A stretch of 64,000 bases of DNA from assembly GCA_019055375.1 (NCBI GenBank), contig JAHQIW010000507.1, positions 62,001-126,000 on the forward strand, read 5' to 3'. Of this stretch, positions 23,665 through 33,568 are shown piece after piece. The notes beneath the pieces are model-generated. The model was not told where the DNA came from, did no database searches, and was given only the letters and a program-made list of their open reading frames with translations. Source of the stretch: Parelaphostrongylus tenuis (lineage: Eukaryota; Nematoda; Chromadorea; Rhabditida; Metastrongylidae). Position 1 is the first letter of the stretch. The number at the start of each line of letters is the position of its first letter. The position numbers and the translations under genes were made by a program.

Positions 23665-23965
23665 TGCAGTGAAATTGCATAACCGCGATCGTTCAAATGC
23701 GCATTTTCTTGCGAAAATTTTGGTGTACAACTTTTTGCCTGTACTTGCTTTAAGATGAAGCTCGCTCCAAGCTCCATTAATATTGTGCGCCGCTTCATTA
23801 GCATATTCCGCTACGCGCCATTCGTGTATGAATAGCAAGAGAATTTGTTACCACCGCAGCTCCATCTTAAAAGGTAAGTACAGGCATGCTATATACCAAA
23901 ATGTTTACAAGAAAATGCGCAATTTAAGGATATTAAATTCAAGCAATTTTAATAACTCTGGATAA
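23665..23965. repeat. Palindromic MITE related to the mariner-type MITE
   Basis: The left arm holds GCGCATTTTCTTGCGAAAAT, then GTACTTGCTTTAAGATG. The right arm holds CATCTTAAAAGGTAAGTAC, then AAGAAAATGCGC. The same modules sit inside the MITE at 21477-22063, so this is an internal or truncated relative. Confidence 0.55.
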
Positions 23966-23999
23966 TAAATCTGCAAATTGAGTTTCCCGAATATGGCGT

Positions 24000-26600
24000 T
24001 CTTTGGGTACAAAAGTCGTTATCTTCGAAGTTCTACAAAAACCATTGAATAAAATATTTTGCATACGGCGTTTGTGATGCACTCTCAAAAAGAAAAGAAT
24101 TTGCATGTTTTTATTTTTACTACTATTACAGCGAAAAAAAACGGCGGATTCATATTTGTAAACCTAACAAATTCATCAATTAAGTACCAGATTTGTACGG
24201 AAACGCGCATCAATACATATTTACTCCAAGACGCGGCGCACAGCAAGAAGCAAAGTTCATCATCAGCAATCATTCACCGTTGTTCTGGATCTTCGTTTAC
24301 GCTGTCGTCCTAGGCAACTCTTCTTTGGTAAGGCACGGCTCAAACGAAGAATCTCACCCGGCGATGCCGAATTCTAAGGTTAAAGGGAAGTCATTTTTTC
24401 AAAATGACGGTTTGCTTTTAAACGATTGTGCTTAATATTCTAGACGACATTATTGTTGGAGCTTCTATGTAAGCACAAAGTATACAAAAGAACCCTTTTG
24501 CACCATGAAATTCTTTTTGATGCCCACCGCGTGACGGTAAATCTAACTCAACTAATGTAATGTAGGCACCGCTTTTGTGGGAAAGCGGGTAGACAACCAG
24601 ATATGCCGTACACAAACATGCAGATGCCGCGCTCCTGACTGCCGCACAAGCGACGGCGCGACACTTTCTGCCTATCAACACTGGTTCTCAGAGGGTTATA
24701 ACAAATATTCGTTTTTTTTTTTCATCGATTTGAGGGGCAGAAATAAGTCTGGCAGTTGAAGAACCCTTTCTTCACAAAAGTGGCTGTTTTTAGGTACTCA
24801 AAAGCTTTCACTACTCGCTTCATCTTCATTTTTGTTCTGGTACTGGCTTTTCGACAGTTTCATACTCATTACCATCCTGTCCCTTTTTCCATTACCTTTC
24901 TGCACAACGACAATGGTGTGGTTGTTCCAAATTCGACTACTTTAGTAGCCTGCGCTTTTCACATCTTATTAACTTTCAGCCGAATTTCAAGTTATTGTAG
25001 ATAAGATTTATGAGGTTTCCCTGATCAACCCTAATTCGGCGCAGAACTGCTTGACAAACAACCATTCACACTGCGTCAATCGTCACTTCCGAAACGACCT
25101 TTCAAATGCCTTCCATTAACGATTACCTTGAAAATTTTGGGGAATTTGGCATTTTTTCGATAGCTATTTCTCGTAATCATTTCCCAGAAGCGTTTACTTA
25201 TCGAGGTGGCAATTTGCAAAGCGCAAAGATCTTTATTTATAATTTTTCAAAGGTTTACAATTAAAGCACTAGACAACGAAATTTTTTTGAAGACGATATT
25301 TTTATGAGAAGGGATACTGCAGCTAGTCATAAAACTTGATAGATAATCTTGAAAGCAAAGCTTTCAAAATTCTTTACTTTTTTACCCCACAAAAAATTTG
25401 CTATCATAGAACCGCGAAAATGCTATGTTTACTCACCCTGTTTCAGATTGCGAGTTCAGATGTTTTGATTCTTTTCAAAACACATTTCGTCTTTTATTTT
25501 GATATTTCAAATGGATTCTTAGTGAATTTCGAGGATTCAGAATAAGAAAAAACTTCGAAGAATTTTTTCAAAGGTCTGGAATGGCTAAAACATCACCATT
25601 GTACATCAGTGCGTGGAAATGGCTGCTCATTCTGTCTAGCATCTCACTAGCAGATTCTTGGGATGCGCTCACATCTAGAAGAGTTTCCGTCGAGCTCTTC
25701 AGTTATTGATGTCACTTTCTACTCCTGAGATTTTCCGAGCAATTCTTTAGAAATAAAATGTGCATATATCAATTTATTATAAGCATTTTGAAGCGTTACG
25801 GAATTACTCACTCTGCACTATTTTGCTCACGAGGTACACATTTCGTTTCCAAACTTTCGTACATCATAAATAGCTCAACGTACTTTACAGAATGGAATAG
25901 CCTTCAAAAAAATGCTCAGTAAGAAGTCGTCGGTGCTATTAAACTAAAAGCCATCTGTAAAATTGGGTCATCACTGAAAAAAAAGAGAGAGAGAGGAAGA
26001 AAGAGAGAGAAGACTTCTAATCGGGATTGTCGGGTTTCCTAAAGAGTTGCTAAAACGACGTAGTGCACGCGCATCGCCTTGCCTCAAGAAATCATCAGTT
26101 GCGGTTAGTCGATACCGATTTCAGACATTGTACTTCTTTTGTTTTGTAGCTGCATCGAAGACAATTCCTAAAGGATGTGAGCATCGTGTTACGGCGGTGG
26201 TGCCCGACGTTATGTGCTTGGTCATTGCTTGAACTTCACACTGTGGGATCACCAAGAATGGTCCAAAAATCAGTCTTACGATTACCGCAAGGAGAACATG
26301 TCTTCGTATATTATCATCATAAGTCATTGTATGCATCAAAAACGCATTCACCCAACAATACTCGTAAATGAGCTCAATGGGCTCGGCGAGCATCATACTC
26401 TCTCAAACAGACTCTTTTGGTACTTTTCCTTTATGGGGTATCACTCCCAACCCCATGGGACGCGTTTTCTGCTTTTTCTAGGGTTTTAGTACGCTGATAG
26501 CTTATCGTGTTCTTTTCAAGACAATGATGCTTGATTGCTCTAAGCGGCATTGAATTTATTATGCGATTGGCTGCAATATCTCTGCCATATTTCTGTACAT
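24000..26600. other. Region without supportable genes
   Basis: Open frames here are short, overlap on both strands and lack matched splice sites. A GC-richer patch near 24560-24680 may be an unidentified repeat. A GAGAGA-rich patch lies at 25982-26010. Nothing else stands out. Confidence 0.4.
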
Positions 26601-26618
26601 CGTAAGTCTACATAGTTA

Positions 26619-27291
26619 TTAGGTCCTCATAAGCAATGAACACCAAATTTATTAACCAGAAGCAAGTAAAACTGCTCGGCAACACTATTCAAAGTTGACG
26701 CAAACGTTTTTGCACACCACTCTACACCCTTGGGTTTATATAAACATCATAACACCGCAATCGGCGGTCTAATAAGATGATTTCCGATTGATTATTCAAA
26801 GACGCGCTATCAGCTTGAACACAATTCTGTCATCTCTCAAGCAACAAATCAATACCGCTTTGTGCAGAATTTTCTAAGCATTGTTTCGCTACCGACTTTG
26901 TCCATGTCTGCTGTATCATGGCCGCCCAACGAAGCCTCCCTCATCGCGGTTTACGAGTACGAATTGAGACGCGATGCAGAGACCACCTTCGAGAACATCA
27001 ACTGTGCTAAAGCTCAAGGATTTGTGTCCAAACGAACAACGTTTCGGTTCTTCACTGAGCTTCGCGCCGGCAACACCAATTTCAAGGACAAGCTGCGCTC
27101 TGGACGTTCATGCGAAGTTGATCGAGAGACTTTCATCGAGCCAACTGAATAAGATCCGACTTTGACTATCGAAGAGTTGACTGACGATTTTGACTGCAGT
27201 CATGCAACAGTCGACAGAATATTGAGGCAGATTATTAGTTAATAAATTTGGTACTTATTGCTTTAGTGCCAAAACTCATGAGAAGACCTAA
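26619..27291 (+). mobile_element. Internally deleted mariner element with TA target duplication
   Basis: Terminal inverted repeats begin TTAGGTC and end GACCTAA. Both are flanked by TA (26617-26618 and 27292-27293), the hallmark of Tc1/mariner insertion. Inside the TIRs, AAGCAATGAACACCAAATTTA on the left matches the inverted AAATTTGGTACTTATTGCTT on the right. At 673 bp it is about half the usual mariner length. The encoded part is the N-terminal DNA-binding region only. Hookworm mariners such as bandit are the natural comparison. Confidence 0.8.
26904..27241 (+). pseudogene. Mariner transposase N-terminal helix-turn-helix fragment
   Basis: The frame reads AVYEYELRRDAETTFENIN, then AQGFVSKRTTFRFFTELRAG and a KLRSGRSCEVD segment: the conserved mariner/SETMAR-type DNA-binding domain (two helix-turn-helices joined by the GR.S motif). 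A TAA at 27150 interrupts it, and the same frame then continues DPTLTIEELTDDF and HATVDRILRQ up to the right TIR. The whole D,D34D catalytic domain is missing. It cannot encode an active transposase. Confidence 0.75.
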
Positions 27292-27329
27292 TAAATCAAG
27301 AAATGAATTCATGAAGAAAAGGCACGAGA

Positions 27330-27420
27330 AGCATAGTGATTAGGGGCGCTCTGGATTGTAAACTCGGTCAGGTCGGCGTTAATTCGATTCCACATGCCAA
27401 ACTGAGTCTTTCGTCCCTTT
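27330..27420 (+). repeat. tRNA-like SINE head
   Basis: An AAGCATAGTGATTAGGGGC box-A-like block is followed by GTTAATTCGATTCCAC as box B. It is short, without a complete cloverleaf. The following 27420-28180 holds no supportable gene. Confidence 0.45.
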
Positions 27421-28589
27421 GAGATTGGGAGATTGCTACCAGATTAGTAAGGAAGAGCAGAAAAAAACACTGGTCTGATATGTCGAAGAAATATGTAAGC
27501 ATAAAATTAGTAAGTACACGAAAGTTACGAGACGGATTTGATGTAGCAACGACGGTCACAACTTATTACCGACCCATAGGGCATAACATACACTGAAATC
27601 ATGATACCATGGAATTGCATAGCATTGTGTATCGAATATTATCTACTCAAAGCTGGAGTTCATAGTGGCATATGCCACTAGCTTTTCGGAAATTGTATAG
27701 ATGGTGAGTTCTCCACTAGCTACTTCGACGTCAGAATGCAAGGGTTTTTGATACTATGCATATTGATGCGATTCCCTGGTCCTTCGACATCGGCCGTCTT
27801 TTTTTTTTACCATTGGAAAAAGGGTGCAATTTATTGTGCACTTTTAGTTCGAAACTAACAAATTACAGATTTTTTATGGTCGTCAATCATTCAATGTCTG
27901 CGACTAAGATATGTTAGAGTTCTACATTAGGGCCAAAACTGAGGAGAAGTGGAGATTCCGTAGATTCTACACTTGTTCTACTTTGTATCAACCTAAATAT
28001 GAATAAAGCTCTATAAATTGAGCTACTGTGCTGTAGTTAGTTACGGGAATACTGTAATTTCCTGAAGCGATGAAAAAGTTCACAACTAAAAGTTTTTACA
28101 CTGATTAAGATGAGTTCCCTTTAAACTGTTCATAAATTACGAAAGTGCTATTTTTTGCGCATTCTAAATCATTCATCCTTTTCTTTCTTTGTTTGCTTGG
28201 CATTTATCGAAAGCCGTCATTAAGGAACAGCATCTCTCTATTGTTCCTGGTGGTAATAAGACTCTAACAAGAATCGATATAGTGCTTTTTTTGGCGGCCT
28301 TTTGCAACTGTTCCTCTTCTGGACTCCTTATACATCATCGCCGCAAATTCCCAAAGGATGGAAATCGGAATAGAAATAGGTTTTTGTAACCGCGAGTGCT
28401 GCGCATAGTTAATCGCCTGCAAAGCTATGTGAACAAATCCTAGAAGAAGTTTGTTATGCTGATTGATAAGTTTCAGTGATAGTGCGATTGAGAAAAGTTT
28501 CTACTCTCCGTCCTAGTATAGTAAAAAAATTCTCGGCGTTGATTACTCTTTGAGGAGCGCGAAATACCATTCAAGTTCATCAAGAAACG

Positions 28590-28800
28590 TATGAGTTGAT
28601 TGATGCATATCTGGCCTCAAGAATAACTCAAGGTGGCCTACCGACATATCAAGTCACCGCTGCCATGTTCGCAAACAACTCTGCTAGCAACTCACCGATC
28701 TTGAAGGGATGGAAGCCTTGGCGAGCCTTGGAGAAGCACTCAAACCGCCAGCAACATGTGTGTCTCAGAGCACCTCTACCCACTGCGCCACTTATACCAA
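28590..28800 (-). repeat. SINE1 copy (minus strand), diverged
   Basis: Body blocks GATGCATATCTGGCCTC and AATAACTCAAGGTGGCC, followed by the inverted head (CTCAGAGCACCTCTACCCAC, then TGCGCCAC), match the copy at 38630-38935 at a lower identity. A frame at 28596-28814 through it is repeat translation. Confidence 0.6.
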
Positions 28801-29067
28801 ATGCAGGGAATTAGTGTCATAGGCAGGCGAAAGTTGTTAAGCTCAATAGCACCTTCAAATGCTTAAAATTTATCAGCATTTTTAAGGTGGGTCGAAGTGG
28901 CCAATGATGCGTCTCAAAAACACGGTTCTGACTCAACTTCCTATGTCAACATACTCTAGAAGTTCACGAAAAAATGCCTTAGCCCGGCTATATCCAGAAT
29001 TTGAAAAAAATCTACTCGATCAACATTTTACACCATTCACAAAGAAGACGAGACGCACTAGCAGTAG

Positions 29068-29540
29068 CCGAAACAACACGCAAAATGCCCGAAGACCTTT
29101 GTGGAGAGTGAATCTGAGGAAACGAATAACTCAAGTGAAAAAAGTAATGGAATTCTTACACTAAATAGTGATGGTAGGTTATGCAGAAAAGCATCATCTC
29201 ATAGATTTCATACGTGCTCCCCAATGCAAGACAAATTCTGTTGTTAATCTTTCACATCCTTTTTTTTCAGATTCAGAACTATACGAATACAGCCGGGCTT
29301 TTTTTTTCTGGGAAGACATGCCCAGCTAACTGCACTTTATGAGCTTTGAGATGTGGTGTTTAAGTGCAGGATTAGCGAAGGCCCACTGAAGAAAGTCTCA
29401 TCAAGTTGATGAGAAGACGATCAAAAATTGTTATGTAAACCTTATGTGTACAGGACCTGTAAATGATACTTTAAGAAACAGTTACCCTTCCATTTTCAGC
29501 GACCGGAAAGAATTCGGAGGAGTCAGTTGAAAAGCAATAA
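29068..29540 (+). CDS. Last two exons of an unrecognised gene with acidic Ser-rich tail
   Basis: Exon 29068-29173 ends in a good GATG|GTAGGT donor and reads PKTFVESESEETNNSSEK, then SNGILTLNSD. Exon 29500-29540 follows a CCATTTTCAG acceptor, reads TGKNSEESVEKQ and stops at TAA. Phase 1 joins exactly. The 5' acceptor (AGCAGTAG at 29067) is poor, so the first exon's start is uncertain. The tail is acidic and probably disordered. No family is recognised. Confidence 0.4.
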
Positions 29541-29811
29541 GAGAGTGTGGAATCTTCTTTCAGAGCGAACTAGCTGTGCCTAGGACTGAATTATGATTGT
29601 TGCTCGTGGCTAGCTGATTATCCACTTTCTCAGAAGTTGTGTAGTCGTGATCTGCATGGGTGGCCAGCCAAAGCAATGACCTAACAACACATAAATTTTT
29701 TTATTTGAGATTGATTACAGAGCTCGTATACTCTATCAACTCTTCTGACTCTGGTAGGCACTGGAGGATATTAAGATAAGTTTCGTATTTAATAACGGCA
29801 GTGATATTCAG

Positions 29812-29890
29812 GAGAACTATGTAACATTAGGGTTGCCTAAGTGAGTTAAGGCAGGAGAACTAAGTAACATCAAGGTTGATTAAGTGAGTT
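29812..29890 (+). repeat. Imperfect tandem duplication, about 39-bp unit
   Basis: The unit GGAGAACTAWGTAACATYA..GGTTGMYTAAGTGAGTTAAG occurs twice back to back, differing at a few positions. Probably a slippage duplication. Confidence 0.7.
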
Positions 29891-30086
29891 AAGAAAAATC
29901 CAATTTAGAAGAAAGAAAAGTTGGTAGTGTGAAGAACGTAGATTGATATTGAACGCTGGTTAAGCGAAAATTGAAGGAAATCCTATTAAGCTTGATTAGA
30001 AACGATGATGAGTTTGACAGAAAGCTCAAAAAAGAAAATTTCTCTAGACTACCATCCACAGGCTAGCCTCTTCTTTTCATTTTTCC

Positions 30087-30314
30087 ATGATTAGTTCCAT
30101 AGCGCAATCATTTTCTAAGTTACTCATCAAAGAAAGGATATCTGTGGAAAGCCAATCAAGACGGCCCCATAACGCGTTTGGATCAGTAACAACTTCCATA
30201 GTTCCAAACACTTCCGAACATCATCTATCTCTGTTGGAAACCTCCAAAAGTCGGAGTTTCATTGTACTTATGATTACCATAGTTCTTCTGGTTATCCTGA
30301 GCGATATCATGTAA
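30087..30314 (+). CDS. Small tail-anchored membrane protein, or last exon of one
   Basis: An open frame of 75 codons ends in TAA at 30314. Its N-terminal part is polar (SQSRRPHNAFGSVTTS). The last 20 residues form one hydrophobic span (FIVLMITIVLLVILSD) preceded by KSRS, the pattern of a C-terminal tail anchor with basic flank. A T-rich acceptor (TTTTTCCATGATTAG) ends at 30094, so this may be a terminal exon rather than an ATG start at 30087. A polyadenylation signal follows 108 bp downstream, which supports a real 3' end. Confidence 0.4.
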   Translation: MISSIAQSFSKLLIKERISVESQSRRPHNAFGSVTTSIVPNTSEHHLSLLETSKSRSFIVLMITIVLLVILSDIM

Positions 30315-30421
30315 TTTTGACAATGACAGAATGATTGCAATCTCTTAATCGCCTCATACCGCTTCTCGCTAGATAAAATCTATGCAAATTCATTTCCTAC
30401 TTTCGACATCACACCGACACC

Positions 30422-30427
30422 AATAAA
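30422..30427 (+). terminator. AATAAA polyadenylation signal
   Basis: Canonical hexamer 108 bp downstream of the stop at 30314 on the same strand. Confidence 0.45.
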
Positions 30428-30555
30428 AATTCAATTCACAGCCGTTCCATTCGATGGTGATGTATCTTTTGAACCTATTTCTTATGTATTCATGGTGTTT
30501 TTCCTCCTAAGCGATTTATCCTCTAGCAAAGCTTCTGTAAGACGCTATATAAATG

Positions 30556-31903
30556 TCATTTGCGTATAGAAGGAAAGAGCGAATCGGAAAAATAATTATA
30601 ATCGTTGCATAATGTTGAAATTGTCGCTCGTTCTGGAGGAAGAAATGAACGACCATTCAGACGCATTTGTCCTTGAGCCAGGAGAGTTTCGTGTATTATT
30701 ACTAACGCAGTAAAATGAAAAAAAAAACCTTTTCTGTTCTCTGAGAAGTGAAGAGCGCATTCGTGACAGTCATCCTGTGTAGTAGGCGTATGACGATTAT
30801 CATAATACTCTAATGACGATGGACCCTTATGCATAACATCGCTTGAAGCCAGCAACAAGAAATTCATGGCAATCTCAAAAGAATGATATAGAGGTGGAGT
30901 GCAGATGATGTGAAATGATGCGACAACGCACAAATCGTACACATTCACTACGCCATCAATGCTGTCATACATGAATTCCTCAACTGTAAATTCTTAATTT
31001 AGACTTTACAAAGTTCAAGAGAAGATGCAATTTTCCGTAGGGCTTCTTCTATAAGTGAGATGTCACGCAGAGTTCCTAGTGCAGCGTGGATCAGCGGAAG
31101 AACTATTGAAAGTTTAGTATCACAAAGTGAGATTTCAGTGGTTTTGGTGGCGTCATTAAAGTGAACCTTGCACTACTGTATTTAATTCATTTTCTTCACA
31201 TCCGTCACCGCAACGGTTTCGGATTTTAGTGAATAGTTGCTGCTTGAAATTCTTTCTCACTATGAATGTCGTTAATCACTTTCAAGTTGACTTCTTGATA
31301 ATCATGGATCACTGCTCGGGTTTCTCATATCTTCATCACAAGAAAGTGACAGTTCTTTTTAATCAAAGCCAACGAGCTGATTCCAGACAACACTGATCCA
31401 ACATGGGACCAATGGATGGTTGACGGGGCGGCTCTGGGTCGCATTATTGTCATGAGCGTATTTTAAGTAAATTGAAATTGTGCACGCTATCAACTAAGTA
31501 TTGTTCAAGCTTTATTTTCTCCATTCTTTTCTAGTGTTTTTTATTTTTATTTTTATTCACTTGCTTTTATTTTTTATCTCAATAATTGTGCATTACCAAA
31601 AATATCATTATTTTTTGTCCAAAGAAAGGGCATTACTATAAATAATTAAATCTTGAAAGAAGTTGATGATGTTTTTGTAAATGGCAAAATCTAGAGAAGC
31701 ATCAATGACATGGATGCTTATCCTTTATCACTCACCCAACGATTCAATATAACTCAGAAACGGAAACTGATCACATCAAGAATAAAAACAGAAGACTCAC
31801 CGTTCCTTGTCAGTGATCGAGCTTTTTCCATGTATTCCCTCAGTTGTGGCCCTTCTCGATGTACACGAACTTTTGCGTCATAACTACGAAATTTTGGAGG
31901 AAT
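30556..31903 (-). CDS. 3' part of an unrecognised, well-structured protein
   Basis: Exon 31801-31903 is bounded by a perfect GCTTCAG acceptor and GTGAGT donor and reads IPPKFRSYDAKVRVHREG. A second block opens near 31166 (VHFNDATKTTEISLCDTK, then LPLIHAALGTL). The last exon, 30556-30983, starts at a TTTACAG acceptor and reads EEFMYDSIDGVVNVYDL, then FEIAMNFLLLASSD, with 140 codons to a TGA; it is one of the longest non-repeat frames in the window. The block and last exon join in phase by either a normal 83-base intron (GTGACA donor) or a 26-base one. The link from 31801 to the 31166 block is not phase-confirmed, so an exon may be missing. No family is recognised. A plus-strand exon (31369-31457) lies between these exons. 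Confidence 0.5.
31369..31457 (+). CDS. Single candidate exon, plus strand
   Basis: An AATCAAAG acceptor and GTATTT donor bracket 29 codons reading NELIPDNTDPTWDQWMVDG, then AALGRIIVMS. Composition is strongly protein-like. It could be a 5' exon of the plus-strand gene ending at 36371, or a nested small gene; phase alone does not decide. It lies inside the antisense gene at 30556-31903. Confidence 0.3.
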
Positions 31904-32376
31904 CTGAAGCAAAAGGCATGGTAAAGCTTATAAAAAAAGAACATAACAGCTAAAATAGTGCAATAAATGATAAATTACTGTGTAATGGAAAATGAAAAAA
32001 TTGGTTGACCGCGTGATGAAAAAAAAGCGTACTATTTTCTCGCGTATCTCAGCTAAGAAAACGTTGTAGTAGTTGTTTCCAGGTGAAAAAATCGTATAAT
32101 CGATAAAGAATTATTATGAATGATTAAGAATTATGAAAAGAATTAAGAACTAAATAGATGACTTATTTCGTGAAGTCCACATCGTCCAAGAATCTTTATT
32201 TATGTACGTGAAATTGCATTTAGATCAGAAAGTTTTTTATAATGAGTTTGAAATTGTATTTCTCCACATCGTCAATCGATTCTATTCGCTCCACAAGCAG
32301 CATTGAGACGCATTACTTATTACTTTTACCCATTGGATCCTTTCGTCACGCTCGGTTTCCTTGTGTTGCAGTAAAC

Positions 32377-32609
32377 AATTTTGCTCTCATCAAACCTTCG
32401 AAAAAACCCTGGACTTTTTTGAGGTCCCTTGCAGTGGAAACGTTGCACTTTCTTTTTCTACTAAACACAATATTATTTATGAAAGCTGCTACTTTGTCAA
32501 TTTAGAAATTAATTCACTATCGCTGGCGTTCGAATGCTCATCGACGGTTGAATGGCCAGCAGACCCAATTCAAAATGTCCCCCATGAGAGCGCTAAGAGC
32601 CGTTGTTGA
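32377..32609 (+). CDS. Candidate exon, strand uncertain
   Basis: From a TTGTGTTGCAG acceptor the plus strand is open for 77 codons to a TGA (KQFCSHQTFEKTLDFFEV, then LEINSLSLAFECSST). No good donor was found. The minus strand also shows protein-like frames here (DLKKVQGFFEGLMRAKL; a TTTGCAG acceptor near 32618 opening STTALSALMGDILNW). I keep it as a coding-like block without a settled strand. Confidence 0.25.
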
Positions 32610-33568
32610 CTGCAAATTAGTTGATCGGAGACTCAACGTACTACATTACCAAACGATGAATGATCCGTTTGATAAGAATGAATAGAGAACAAAAGTAAAC
32701 CACGGAACTTTCTATTTTCGTATTGTTTGAGCTAAACCCAAATCACAACCGTTTCAATTGTTTTGCACGTGGATCAACCCTAATGAGAAAATTTATGGCG
32801 TCTGAAATCTTTTTTTTCAAAGAGCGTATATGAAATTCCTTTTTATAGAGGCACTTTTGAGAAACTTTTTGGTTCAAAAACCTTTTAGAAAGCTATTCGT
32901 TACTTGAGAGATAATCACAAAAAGTTCCCGTCGAAATAACTTGGAATTCGATAAAAACCATTCTTGTGTGTTTCTTAGAAAATTTGAAGCTTTTAGTAAC
33001 AAATCAATAACCTTGATTACAGTCTATTCTCAGTATAAGAAAATCTCTAGTTAGCCAATGAAATGAGACCTTGTTCATATGACTGAGATCTCTTGGAGTG
33101 CTCGATCCGAAAACAAAGTGTCGTGCAGCGTTTTGATGTTCCTTTGGTCGATCTTTACCACGAGACGAGGCCATATTAGATTTGTTTGTCTAGAGAGAAA
33201 TTTCGCCACTTGACGGAAATCGTTCACAAAAATTATGCTAATCTCACGGAGGAAATCGGCAGCACAGATTAGTAACAAATAGGAGACATATGAGGAAAGA
33301 AATGTAGAAAAAAAAATTGGAGGATGACAAAACGTCGGCGTATTGTCTGCCGATCTTAGTCAATTTGTAAATAAGATCAAGGATAAAGAAGAAATGAATG
33401 AACTAAAATAGCACGTAGACGAAGGAGTATTTAAAAGAAAAAAATCTATTGAGAACACTGCGAATATGGCAGACACGGATATGATAGATACCAAGAGGGA
33501 CACACCGAAGCTGGTAATTTCTTGATTCGGCCAGCAAGGGTTCATTGTTAATCGTTTCATTGTGATAG

